This document shows positions 24,006 to 36,180 of a stretch of DNA of 64,000 bases, in pieces. The position numbers were made by a program, and so were the translations under genes. The notes beneath the pieces were generated by a model, which saw nothing but the letters and a program-made list of their open reading frames with translations, ran no database searches and was not told the DNA's origin. The stretch's first letter is position 1, and each line of letters opens with the position of its first letter. Origin of the DNA: Vanilla planifolia (Eukaryota; Streptophyta; Magnoliopsida; Asparagales; Orchidaceae); assembly GCA_023846275.1 (NCBI GenBank), contig CM043869.1:19909501-19973500 (forward strand), read 5' to 3'.

Positions 24006-27000
24006 TAACTCTTGTATGAACATGTTATGTGTATTGGATGGCTTTTAAGTTGGAACAATATTTTTAACATGCATAGCATGGCATATGTCACTAATTTGCA
24101 TTATATTAGGAAAAAAATAGAAAATGATATTTTATTTAAGTAATTAAGATATTATTTTTAAGTGTATCAAAATAAGATAATAAAAGTTAAACAAAGATTT
24201 GTCTTAACAACAAGGCTCTTTTATTTAATGAAGTCATTTTGTTACCAAATGACTTTATCACATTTTGAAGAATCATTCAATGGTGGAATCTATTAATAGA
24301 ACCAATGATGTGTTTTATCTCACTCCTAGTATTATTTAGAGGTGAAACCTATTTTTAAAAGAATATCAATCTTTTGGTTTTGTGGACTAAACTATAACTG
24401 TTAATAGAAAGGAAAGGGAAAAGAGTTGAATAAAGAAAAATATTGAATTAAAAGGGGACTCGTGTTGTAATGGAAGTTTAAAATATGGTCAAAATAATTA
24501 GAAAGCTTATTTAAAAAGATTTAATGTAATGTATGAATCACTACCTCGATTTATGAGTCTAAATTTAGATAAATTATAATTGATATAATATATTTTGTTA
24601 TTGGGATCTAACATACGTCATGAGCCAATCTTGCAATGCTTTGTATTTTTCTTAGATATTTGTTTTTCTATTGAGCTCATGATTCTTGGCTTAGTTTGTT
24701 TTGGCCAAAATATTTTACAAAATGAAGACATATCACAGGAAGATTGTAGGCTAATTATTTGCTCCTATGATAATCATACAATAATTGGAAGTATATTTAA
24801 ACAATGGGTTCAAGAATAGAGATTGTAATGAAACATGATCTATTGATTATTTTAAGTTATATTAAACATTAATAGCTTATAAAATTTTATTTAGCATATA
24901 AGAATAAATTAATAAGAGTCTTTAATAATGCAAGGTATACTTATCACAAGAATATAAGGGAGCAATGAGGGTAATATTAGCTTTATGGTTTCTTACTTTT
25001 GCTTATATGGTTGTGATAGAATTTTATTGATATTTTATGCATGAGATGTTGTGACAATTATACGTATGATTTTGATACTTGATAGAATTATTATTTTTAT
25101 TTTCGTTGTAAGAAGTATTTAAATTATGTGAATCATGCCTTTATGAAAGAGATTTCAATTATTATTTTGTTAGCAATCATCTTGGTTTAAAAAATGATAC
25201 AAAGGTTTTGAAAATAGAAAATATTTTTTTCTAAATAAAGATTTTCTATTTCTAAAAAAAATAAGGAGTAAAATTTTTATAGTCACGAAGGGACACTTAA
25301 GTATGGTACTGCTTGTTTGATGCTCAAGATTGCGTTAGTGCGAAAGTAAAGTTTCTATTCAAAAACATGCGAAAGTAATTTATGAATTCATCAACTAATT
25401 GGAAATGGGTGTCTTTGCATCTTAAGATAATAGTAGCTTTCTTAACTCAAGCAACATTTAGTATCACACCATGTGTAGGTCGAGTGGATAATTTGGAATG
25501 AACGATGCATAAATTTAATGCGATATCTTTGCTTATTATCTAAAGTTGCATTCTTTCACTAATTGTGACAACCCACTTTTCCACAATATGTTCACAATTA
25601 GTAAAATGTTGTCTTTTTTAGTTATGAAATCTCAAAACAACTTGTTGATCACCAAAAATTAGTGAGTACTAAGGCTAAGTTGATTATGATTATCATACAA
25701 CATTGTCTTAGCATTGTCAATTCTAGTGGGTTTCAGGCAAAACATCTTTTTAATAAGATCTTGTTTGTTTCACAAAATACTGTTGCAAGTTTACCCATTG
25801 AAATATAAATTCTCCTTAGAGAAGAGATATTCATGATCATAAATATTGTCTTTTTTGTGACAATTAATTAGCATGTTTGTCAAGTCTAATATTCTTGCAA
25901 AAGGTTGAACAAAGCCCAAGTTTGGGAGAGTTCATATTCGAAAGGTTTGTATTAGTTCAAAATACATTAATATCACCATTAGTTGTTTCTTTACCAAATA
26001 TCAAATTAATTGTTAGTCCTAAATAATTAATTTAACGAATTATTTTAAATTTTTGTTCTTGTAAATATGGAACATGGAAAATAATACCATAGATTACTTT
26101 TATTTCCACACTAAAAGTTTAGCATTAATTAATCAATTGACTAAAAAAATGAAAATTAGAAACCATAAGATAATATATCAGATGATTCACAAGATGAGGT
26201 CGAGAAGAAAAGGAAGAATGGGAAGGTTAGGGATAAGGAAGTGAACTCATAGTAGTCGACTATGGTGGAATTGATGGCAATGAGGAAAACCTGTGACCTC
26301 TTATGGTAGTGGCTAATGGAGCTCTTTTGTTGCAAGGATGAGGCTATAGTTTTAAGAAATGATCAAACATATAAAGGAAGTGGAAAGTGCTATAGACGAA
26401 GGCAATTATGATCTGTAGAAGAGTGGGTATTTGAATGTAAGCAAAACTAGTGGAGATTTGTTCGCCAAAATTGTTCTTGATTAAGAAGGTGATCTTAGTT
26501 TGAAGGCAGAGGCACATTGTAGCATCTAGCCTTATTGGTTTGTTTTGATTTCAATTCTTTTGCATTATAATAAAGCCATAATTGATGTCTAAAGGGCCAA
26601 ATGGGCAAGCCTTTGATGTATATCATATAATTGATATCATTTAGGTTGTATATGAGGTTAACATGGTAGGATTGTTTTGAGGAAGTTCAAATATTTTATA
26701 ATTATGAACATATCTTACAAAATTAGCCAAACTGTGAAGAAAATGCATGATGACTTCTTCGAATGTAGAGCTATCTTCGAGAGATAGTTGAACTTAATTG
26801 ATGAAGCTTATCTATGACCTTGAGATCTCTCAAAGCCTATCAATTGGTTATTGATGAGTGTTAAACTCCATTGATACTTTAGTTGAAGGTGTCGAATATG
26901 AATGCTAATCATTAGTGGGAAGTTGTTTATACAAGTGCGATAGAGATAAGCTATCAAGGGATGTCCTTGAGGATTAACTTGTGGTTATCAAGATAGGGAG

Positions 27001-30000
27001 CAGGTACATAGCTCAACTTATATTAAGTTGAGGTGTAGTGCACAGTACTTCCCTTGATCAATTTTCTCGTCATAATTTTGGTTTAAAAGCTAATGAAGGT
27101 AGCTTGTTCATGCCAATTTTAATATCATCATCATCTATTGGTACTTTTTTATAGACAATCTAGATCCATTTTAGTTGACATAGATATTTGGTTTCCATTT
27201 TTATTTTTGGTAGTCAATATATATGCCTTTCTCACTTTTTAATCTTCAAATTTCTATACAAGTTTTTAAAGATCGTTTCTTTGTATCATTAATTCATGGA
27301 TTTTTGTCTTGCTAGTACATATCTCTTTGAGTTCTCCATACTTATGCACTTGAGTCATGTTCTATAAGAAAATTACTTTTTAACCTCAATTTCTACTTCT
27401 TGTTTTTGCCAACAAGATTTGTAATTTTGGGCACACGTTTTAGGTCTTCTACACACTAACTCAATTGGATTACAAATATAATTGACCATGTTATCTCGCA
27501 TAGGATTTGTGATTTGATTTATCTCCTAGAACATAAATCAAATACTTTTATTCTTGACTAAATCTATTTTTTTTATCTTTAAGTTAATATTTTCTATTCT
27601 TGGGTAATTCATTTGTTTTATCTCTTTTATTTTTTAATGTGGACATCTTAGATCATTAATTGATGTTGGATGGTCAAACAATTCATGGCATTACCTTAAA
27701 ATGTTTACAATCAAAAAGTTCTTTTTTCCACACTAAGAAACAATTAATGTGTTTGACTATTCTTTTCAAGTAATTAATGCTCATTTTGTTTCTTAAAAAA
27801 ATACAAGCAATAACAAAATCATATGCTAAAGTGAACTATAAAAAAGGTTTACTATCTTTATTAACTTTCACAATCAATAACCACCAAGATATTGTATAAA
27901 TTCTTTTTTGTTTTACCTTTATGCTATTTAAGCCTCTTAAAAGTAAAAATGCTTTCATGCATGCTTAGTGTTAACTTTTCCAAATCAGTCTAAACTTTTC
28001 CCTAACATATTTAGTCCTTTTTTAGGAGTGGTCATTGCCAACATTTATAGCTTACTTTGTTATAATGATCTTTGAAGCTATGATCCTTTCACTAATCCTC
28101 TTAACCTCTATTACACCTTTTAAATTTTTATTCAAAATTATGACAATTCCATTTCTATCATGTTTCTAACCTAATTGTCAAAACTTAATCCATTCCTTTG
28201 CCTTGTCTCATATCTACTTAGCTTTTTGAACACACAACATTTGTCTTTCATTGAATAATTATATTAAAAAATTCCATTAGCTTTCTAACTATGGCACATA
28301 TATTTTAAAATCCTATAATAATTCTTGTGTCTTGGATAGACTTTTTTATTCAGTCTTCCAATATAATGTAGTAGCTCTTGCTCATTTAAGACAACATCCC
28401 GATGTGTAGAGCTCGTGCTCACTTGTCACTTTATTCATATAATACAATGCATTACTTCCAAGGGTTGCATTAACATTAATGCAAATTTTTTTGGGCTTAA
28501 CATCATTTTTTTGCTTAGTTTTACATAGATTCTTAATTTCATAACATAGTTCTTCACATTGTTTGAATAGAATCTTTACTTGGAAGAATACCATTGAACT
28601 AGTAGACAATTTTTGAAGGTGCAATTCTATGGTTTGATTGCCTGATCATCTTGAACTGAGAGGCTAAAAAAGGGTGATAGAGTAGTTCTTAGGATGGCAT
28701 GTATTTTATCCATGAAATTAAGGTTCAATGATATTAGATAATCTACTTATGTTACATGCCAATCCATGTCCAATAATGTAACTAGTCAATCTGAAAGCAT
28801 TTTTAAAGAAGATAGAGAACAATTACATTTATATGGCATTATTTCAACAAGGAAAGCAAACATGGGCCATTCATAAAATGAACTAAGCATGCCACACTAG
28901 AGTCCATATCTATGGTGAATTGATCACATGAGATCTCAAGAAATTAAAGAAAACATCAGTGAACAGTAATTGTGACCAAAAATTTTAATAGAAGGAATTC
29001 CATACTTCAGAGCATGCACTTACCACATGTAAGAAATTACAAAAATAATGGAGATGATCATTTCTATAAAAATACAAATCAAAGAAAGAAAGTAGCAAAA
29101 ATGGAATAGTAGGCTGAAGAAAAACCACGCACAATGAACAAGGGAAAGAAAATAATAAATATAATTCTAGAATCACTGAACTCCACAAATCCTTGATATG
29201 CATTCAAAACTTAACAAACCTTGGATTCACTACTTGAGATCTTAGTCATAGCTTCTTAAGAGTTCTATCCAAAGTTTCTAGACTTGGTTGCCTTGATCAT
29301 TATCTAACTCTTTTGTTCAAGGTTCTAGTTCATCTCATTTAGTTTGCTACCTTCAATGATTTAAAGTGCAACAATTCAGCAATAATATTATGTTGTTTGA
29401 ATTCAAGAAATTGGGCATAAGCTCAACAAGCATATATACACATGTTTACTAGTTCATTAAATTGTTTTCTATGGTCCATATTAATTGAAAGTATTTGGTA
29501 CGTTAACATTGGAAAAATGTTATATACAATTTATGCTAATTATAGAGGAGTATATTTTATATTGGTTCATGGAAATATTAATGTTGGGTATATAATGAAA
29601 GAAAATCATGAACAACAATTATATGGAGGAATCAAATTATTTTATGCTGCAAGTTTTCTTTCAAGGTTGTAAAATCAAAGAGGCATTTAAAAACAATGTT
29701 TGATAAAAATAATTCCTTTGATGAGGAACATAGTCAAGTTTTAAAATAGAGCCTCGGGAAAGTTTTTTGGATGGCTCAAAGGAAGAATGAAGTGTATTAC
29801 GTTATGATGTTAAGGTCATAACTTAAGGTCACTTGGTCAGACAATGGTTGATGTTTACTTTACATGGATTAACCAACTTGTCTTCCTTGTTAGAGTTTTA
29901 TTACATATATGTTTTACTTTTGAGTGCTCATATTTTTCAAGGCACAACAGAAAGGTGGAGGAAATATGTTTTCAGTTGTTGGTCATTCTTGAATATGGAC

Positions 30001-30044
30001 TATAGCTTAAACTAATAAAATTAAATAAACAAAGTCCTCTTTAG

Positions 30045-30134
30045 ATTCTATTTTGAATTCCAATTGAATAGTGATGTTTTGATAGAATGTTTGGCTACAG
30101 ATCAGATCATATGTGCTTTGCATTGTAGAATATG
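30045..30134 (+). pseudogene. Kinesin copy 1, probable exon 2
   Basis: After CCTCTTTAG one frame reads FYFEFQLNSDVLIECLATD then QIICALHCRI. In KIN-7 proteins the same part reads roughly FDHVF...TNS.VYE.L..DII.A.L.G. The order and spacing fit exon 2, just before the P-loop exon. The donor position has TATGTC rather than a good GT site. The match is modest, so this is a probable rather than certain exon. Confidence 0.58.
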
Positions 30135-30394
30135 TCAAAATTTTTCTTTGGATTAGCCAGCAAACTTCGACAATATTTTATTTTAATTTAGGAACTTTAA
30201 GCTATCCATTTTGATTCTTTGATTTTTATATAAGTTCCTCTTGTTTGATGCACTCAAATTAATGTAATTTTCTTAAACTTATATTCCAATTTATGATTTA
30301 TCTTCTCTTCCAGTGGTTGAATTTGGTTAAGTGTATATGCTGTAAATAGCATTTCAGTAATAATTGTTTTCAATGTTATTTCTTATCTGCAAAA

Positions 30395-30527
30395 CGTTTT
30401 GCTAACGGGCATAGTTTTTGCATATGGACGAACAAGCAGTGGTAAGATGTATACCATGAGAGGATCTGCCAGTCAACTGGGAATCATACCACTTTCTATT
30501 CATCAGATATTTAGAATTATTCAATAG
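30395..30527 (+). pseudogene. Kinesin copy 1, exon 3 (P-loop)
   Basis: Encodes GIVFAYGRTSSGKMYTMRG followed by SASQLGIIPLSIHQIFRIIQ and then TAG (30525-30527) directly before GGTGGTT. The ATP-binding loop of kinesins is GQTSSGKT; here the last Thr is Met and Gln is Arg, which should spoil nucleotide binding. A one-base shift near the exon start separates an AACGGG (NG) codon pair from the rest. The 3' acceptor is not clear (CTGCAAAACG). Confidence 0.88.
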
Positions 30528-30894
30528 GTGGTTTACCTCTACAACTATAAATCCTTCTAGCCATTTTTTATGAATATTTTTTCATAATTTATTGTCATAA
30601 TTTTTTATATTTTTTTGGTGTGTTCTTTTCAGAGGATTTTTTATCTTAATTTTTGGTTTTTATTACACTTGCCTTTTTGAACTGACAAAATAGTTTTAAC
30701 ATCCATGCCCTCATTTATTGCATAGAAGTCCTTGAGATTAAAAATGTTTTCATCTACCAGACATAGATCTGCTTGTAATTGTTAGCTTAACGTTTCATCT
30801 CTGAAAGGAATCAGAGTTTATCTAAAAATTAGTTTAATTTTGCATTGTCTGCATAGTTATTTCGCTTTATTTTTTTCATTCAAAAACTTCATAG

Positions 30895-30997
30895 AGAGTT
30901 CCTTGTTCAAGTGTCTTACAATGAGATATACAACGAGGAGATTAATGACTTGTTGGCTCCTGGGCATCAAAAGGTTCAAATTGATGAATCACTTAAG
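30895..30997 (+). pseudogene. Kinesin copy 1, exon 4
   Basis: Between TTCATAG and GTATAT. Encodes REFLVQVSYNEIYNEEINDL followed by LAPGHQKVQIDESLK. This is the conserved KIN-7 segment REFL..VSY.EIYNEEINDLLAP. The exon is fully open and both splice sites look usable. Confidence 0.9.
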
Positions 30998-31089
30998 GTA
31001 TATTTATAGTTTGTTCAATTTGGTTCTACGTTGCATCACTATGAACTTTATTTATTTCTTTTTGAATTATAAGTTCTACCTTATTTATG

Positions 31090-31175
31090 AAGAGAAGCAT
31101 ATATTTTGTTGGTTTGAAAGAGGAGATTGTTACATCCCCTGGGCAAGTTTCTTCAACTCATGGAATTTGGTGAAT
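31090..31175 (+). pseudogene. Kinesin copy 1, exon 5
   Basis: Two or more small indels split the family segment IFVAGLKEEIV.SP.QVL.LMEFGE over different frames: IF, then LKEEIVTSPGQV, then LQLMEFGE, just before a GTAAAG donor at 31176. Frame changes lie near 31105 and 31150. The left border is approximate because the acceptor is only ATGAAG. Confidence 0.72.
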
Positions 31176-31258
31176 GTAAAGCCAAAACAAGATTTCCTGA
31201 TTTCAATTATATCATTGTAGCATTACAACTTAAGGGCAAAATTTCTTCTTTTCTACAG

Positions 31259-31326
31259 TTCATCGGCACATTGGGGAGACAAACATGAACCCTTACAGTA
31301 GCTACTCCCATACAAGTTTTGGCATG
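31259..31326 (+). pseudogene. Kinesin copy 1, exon 6 (switch I)
   Basis: After TTTTCTACAG it encodes HRHIGETNMNPYSSYSHT then SFGM. Kinesins carry N..SSRSH here; the Arg, which contacts nucleotide-linked water and switch II, is Tyr. The donor reads GCATGT where GTATGT would be expected. Confidence 0.87.
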
Positions 31327-31402
31327 GCATGTATATTTGTTTATTATTGTGCTTTCTGTTGGACTTTTTTTAAGTATCTCAACAAATTAATTTTAATTCT
31401 AG

Positions 31403-31476
31403 ATTGTTGAATGTAGGGAGAGAAGTGGAGAAGCTGATTCAATTAATTTTTTTTATGCCATTCATGTCTCATTTTG
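31403..31476 (+). pseudogene. Kinesin copy 1, exon 7
   Basis: Between TTCTAG and GTATGT. Encodes IVECRERSGEADSINF then FYAIHVSF, matching the KIN-7 stretch VIESR.R......DA.RVSVL that joins switch I to switch II. The last codons are short by about one base relative to the next exon's frame. Confidence 0.78.
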
Positions 31477-31595
31477 GTATGTTGTTTTGGTGGCTAAATA
31501 GTCGTGTTTTATTTTTGTTTTATTGTCATCTCTTATGCTTCTTTTTGGAATAATTCATGATGGTTTGTGTAACACTTTCTTTTTCTTTTTGATAG

Positions 31596-31741
31596 AATTT
31601 GGTGGATGTTGCTGGATCAAAAAGTTTTGTTAGAACTGGTGCAGAAGGTGTGCGCTTTAGAGAAGGCTCATATATAAATAAGTCCTTGATGACTCTTTGT
31701 ACTGTAATTAGGAAACTAAGCGATTGTGTTGAAAGCCAAGG
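31596..31741 (+). pseudogene. Kinesin copy 1, exon 8 (switch II)
   Basis: After TTGATAG it encodes [34 protein letters not shown], and [15 protein letters not shown], then GTATGT. Kinesins have DLAGSE followed by R/ER; here the catalytic Glu is Lys. The frame is open throughout. The same exon survives in copy 2 at 52903-53048 with different changes. Confidence 0.92.
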
Positions 31742-31816
31742 GTATGTTGCATCATTATATTTTTACTTGTCAATTATATGACTCGCATGTTTCTCTCATG
31801 GAAGATTGTGATCTTT

Positions 31817-31918
31817 TGGTCATGTACCATATCAGGATAGCAAGTTAACTTGAATTTTCAGTCTTCTCTTTGTGGAAATGCAAATACTAACACGATTTGT
31901 AAAATCACCCTCTCACAG
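31817..31918 (+). pseudogene. Kinesin copy 1, exon 9
   Basis: Encodes GHVPYQDSKLT, then TGA (31851-31853) where the family has Arg (CGA to TGA fits CpG decay), then after a one-base loss GNANTNTICKITLSQ before GTTCC. Family: [24 protein letters not shown].I. The acceptor AG is lost (TTTTGGTCATG); copy 2 still has CCTAG. Confidence 0.9.
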
Positions 31919-33689
31919 GTTCCTTATTCAATTTATTAGATTTAAATTTACTGAGGAATTTACTGCATGAATTCCCATACAGCCCATGCAATTGACCTGA
32001 CAATAATTAAAATATAAGGCTGTGGATTATTAAGGTCATCAAAGATGCCTAACACAATAGATGTAAATTGAAATTAATTAGGACCATATAAGCTTTGGCT
32101 AAAAGTATTGTCATGGTTAAGCCACTAACTTGTGTAGCCTTAAATCATTTTATGTTATCCGTATGAGTTCTATGTGTTCAAGGTACAAAAATCAGTTTCA
32201 CATATATAATGAACTCATGCTGAATTTAATGATGTACTTGATTTTTTTGCAAGGTGTTTTCATCTTGAGCCATCATTAGTAGACTTTTTTTTTCAAAATA
32301 GCAACAGTGGAAGTGAAAGTGTGAAAATGACAAGAAGCAAAGGAACAAGGTGAAGGGAGAAGAGGATTTTTTTCATAAAAAGTTGAATTCTCTAAGAATC
32401 AATTCAGGTAGTTTTGTGTTCATGGACTTCTGGTTCATACATCCTCGTCATCACATTTATAGAGGTTTGGGTACAATATTTAATTATAAAATCAAAAAGA
32501 TGTGATTTTGATAAAAAATTTATAATTCTGCACCTATTCTAGTTTATCACTCACATGCCCTCTACACCCTACATCTGTACACCTGTGTCAGTGGGTTGTC
32601 CAGGACAGTGGCTACAATTTATTGTGTGCAAAACATGTATGTAGTTGGTCATTACACGAGTGCCAGCCCTATGTAAGCACACTTGCCTTTTGTGTCATGC
32701 CCTTTTGTGTGCTTTGACAACTTGCAGCATGTCTCAAGGTATGGCCCTGAAATTGGTCTTGTTGCTTTGTGCTGTTTTGTTGATTTTCATCGTTTTATCT
32801 CTCCCTTGATTTTTTCATCAATTTTGGATTCCATGAGTTTGAATGCAATCTCCTTTTTAGTACCCTAAATATTTAGAAATTAGTTGAAGCTTCGAAATCC
32901 TTTTGATTGTCTACTTTTGGATTTTGTTCATGATTCATATTTGTTAGAAATTGACAACAAAATACTCTAAAGCTATAACTTTATATGTTCAATGATAAGC
33001 ACTTTATGAAGTGGCATTTCGTTACATGCATATTTCCTACATTTTGACAAATAATTTATACTACTTTTCATAATAACAAAAACATTGTTGAGGTACTAGT
33101 TATGAACTTTGTAATGATCTTTCTCCATTTTAAAAATTATTTTATAGATAATTGCTATCTCCCAAATATTGGTACAACTAAAAAATGAGTTTTCTCTATC
33201 ACAGCAGCTTGGAGTACATACCTCCCCCTTGCTTAAGATTGTTAGTGTTTGTACCACATCTTGCTTAAATCATTGTTATTCTTATATGGTCGTTCTTTGC
33301 AATCTATGTTCATTTTTGGCATTATACTTGCACGCCATTTCATTCTTTTGTGTTGCACCATCTTTTCATGCCTTTTTGTTTTTTCCTCTATGTTTCCTTT
33401 CTTTACTCTCATCATCTTTATCTTTCGATGTCTTGATCATCTTCACAATGCCTCCTTGGTGGGCAAGCTCCCTTTTTTATTCATCACTAGCTATGATTGT
33501 TCAATCTAGTTGATCCTAGCCCTCATCAACCCTCCTTTGATTTGTTAGGTACTGTACCATGCATCCTTTCTTTGTCTCTCAAATCCTTATTTCATTGTCT
33601 TGTTATTCCTTTGTCCTCTATACAATGCTTTTCCGCCTCTCTTGCGTCCTACTAGCAGCTTCATATCAAGATGAAGGCTAGAACTAACT

Positions 33690-36180
33690 TTTCTAAATCA
33701 ACAAAGTAGGCAAAAGTTGTGCCCACTCTCTCCTCACACAAGCATAGCACTAGCATCCACTTCTATTGCCCTTCAAGTTTCAATCACTTCAACTACCTTC
33801 CCTATTATACATACAATGCTCATATTTTTCCAACCTTCCTAACATCTCCTTTAATAAATTAGTACTTGAAACTTTATTCCAAAGCCATCTACAATTGTCT
33901 AAAAGTCTTAATTCATTTTCCAAGCAAACCTTGTGTAGCAACTTAACTTTAACTATGCTAGAATGGTGTTGTTGTCAACTTCTTAGAGTTGGCATTGGAA
34001 TATGAGGTGAATGGTTTAGTTCCCTTGTTAGGCATTGTATTAAAATACATAGCATACATGCATCTTGTTGAGGCCATGTCATTGAAAGCTAGAGCAAGAC
34101 ACCACTGATATGTAGGGAATGGGTTCTCCTAACTTCTTTAAGTTGGTGCTGATTGTCATAAGGTGATAGCCATTAGTTATAAGATTTGTCCGTTGAAGTC
34201 GATTGTGACTCAATCTAACACAGTTAAGCCCATCATCCCTTAAAAAGAGGTAATTCCTCTTCCCTTCATTTTCTTAGGAATTATTGATTCTCTTCTCTAG
34301 CCCATTGAATGAACCCTCAGATTTCATTGCTTGAATGTTAGATGTTGGCATGATAGCTCCTAGATTTGTGAATATAGAGATCAACTTAAGTCATTTAAGC
34401 ATACGATTATGGCTTTACTTTGGATCCAACTTGATGATGTTGAATTCTAAAGCATTTTTCATAATTTAAGACTATTTCATAATAAAGGTCATTATCATAA
34501 TTTTAATTGTTACTTAGGTGGTTGGATCATAGGCCCCTTGCTTGAGAGTTTTTTACTAATTTTGCTTACAATGACTTAGACTTTAGGATAGCCTCTTGGT
34601 ATAAATTTAGAGGCTTTATGCCCCTTTAATTTGAGCTAATGGGAAGGAAGAAAGTGAGAAATGTAGATATTCTTCTTATAAATATTATGGTGGATGGCGT
34701 TCCTTGCTTGAGCCCCACCTTTATTTTGTTCAACAATTGTTTAAGGAATCAAATCCATTCTAAGCTTTCTTGGGCTCTGTCCAATGATGATTGGTGATGG
34801 TCTTCCCAAATTCCTTTTTATGGTTCTCCTTAATCCCCTTCTCTGATTACTTAACTTGCATCATTTCTTATATGTCCAAATCCAAGGGGAATCTTCTTAA
34901 AGTTCATGAATGTTTGAACTAACTATTGAAATTTAAACTTATTATGGAGTACCAAAGGATTTTGCCATGTGAGATGGCCCTCAAAATTACTTATCCAAGC
35001 TTAAGTGAATCAAAATTTTTTTGAAGTTCTGAAAGGGGTCTAGATCCCTTGAAGAAAAGATTGATTTTTTCTTTTCCACAAGAGCATCTTCTCCTTGCAT
35101 GATTGGTTGCTTTATAAGGAAAGACAATGTGAACTTGATATCCTTAGCTTTAAGAAGTTTATCTCTTGTGGATTTCTCAACATGCAAAGTTTTGTTGGTT
35201 GCATGTTGAAGAAAACAATTTGAACTTATTTTATCATGATTAAAATGTTGGAAGGAATGAAATTCTCTTCAATGACTATTTTTATTGGTGTCTTCATGAT
35301 TGAATACAACCCTTTGTTGTTGACATCCTCATAGACTACTTTGGGCTCTAATTTACCATTTGTACTCAATTGGGTTGATGATATCCAATCAACAAGCTTT
35401 TGAAACAATGATCTTCATGGGATTCTTGAAATTATCAATCCTTTTTTGAATTTGAAGCAATTTGATCAATGGGTTCATTGTTCAGTTCTTCTTGGATTGT
35501 TTGGATATCATTCGGTGGAATTTTGTTATGGTTGTCACATAGGCCTTTGTTACAACAAGGTTTGCACCAACATTTGTGTTATAGTATCATGCTTATTGTA
35601 AAGGCAGTTATTGACCAATAAATATTAGAGGATAGACCAATCTCTTTTTAGTATTATGTTTATAAGATTATTACAAAAATTTTGGCTAATAGATTCCTCC
35701 CCCATCATTCCAAACATTATCCAATAAGTGTAAGCAGCTTTTATCAATAGTAATACCTTCATGATAACATGCAGTTGGCTATAAAACATGCTTAGATAGC
35801 TAGTGCCAAATAACCTAAAATGGTCTTTTCATAAAAATTAATATATCCAAGGCTTTTGGCTCAATTAACTAGAACAACTTTTTTTACTAAGGACTAGAAA
35901 TTATAAGTTTTTCTCCAAGCTTCTTGCTTAGAAGAAGATGTGCATCTCTAATATATGTTTCTTTTTTTTGCATTATTTAGTAAGTCTAAAGGGCTTCATC
36001 ATTATTGTCTTATTTCCCTCTACCTTTAGTAGCATTGTGTATGCCTTCTCATGTGCTATTGATGTCCTCTTGATAGGAAGAATAGATTTAGCCCACTTAG
36101 AAGTTAAAACACTTACATCACTGTCATGTCTTCATGTCTTTATTGATGAACACATTTTCATTGGGTAAAAGGATTTGTGA
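33690..36180 (+). mobile_element. Decayed LINE (L1-like) in intron 9, copy 1
   Basis: Near 35610-35720 one reads EDRPISF then VYKIITKILANRF, the RPISL..V.YK..SK.LA.R block of plant LINE reverse transcriptase. Further on, near 35850-35930, pieces recall 'SKAFD..NW' and 'GFS..LL'. Upstream, about 34330-34880, pieces suggest the end of the endonuclease domain and a DHFPL-like motif. It is full of stops and frameshifts. Ends, poly-A tail and target duplication were not found, so limits are approximate. It also lies in copy 2 at the same place and so is older than the duplication. Confidence 0.68.

Larger units (their letters stand above)
18437..30044 (+). other. Intron 1 of kinesin copy 1 (11.6 kb)
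   Basis: AT-rich. It contains an AC/AT microsatellite region, a Ty3-type gag fossil (23560-24005) and long stretches with no recognisable content. The last part (about 27890-30044) has no counterpart in copy 2. A minus-strand open frame of 80 codons at 28382-28624 has coiled-coil character (ILFKQCEELCYEIKNL), but I recognise no family. Confidence 0.5.

Noticed and set aside
18437-27890. Whole intron-1 block as one large LTR retrotransposon
   Set aside because: I found a gag-like part but no LTR pair, primer site or pol domains in order, so no such element can be delimited.
33169-33513. Two overlapping Phe/Leu/Ser-rich frames of 114 and 86 codons, with a partner near 54622-54904
   Set aside because: Pyrimidine-rich DNA gives such frames. 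The copies do not keep the frames intact, and no membrane-protein family is recognisable. It may be part of the LINE's 5' region.
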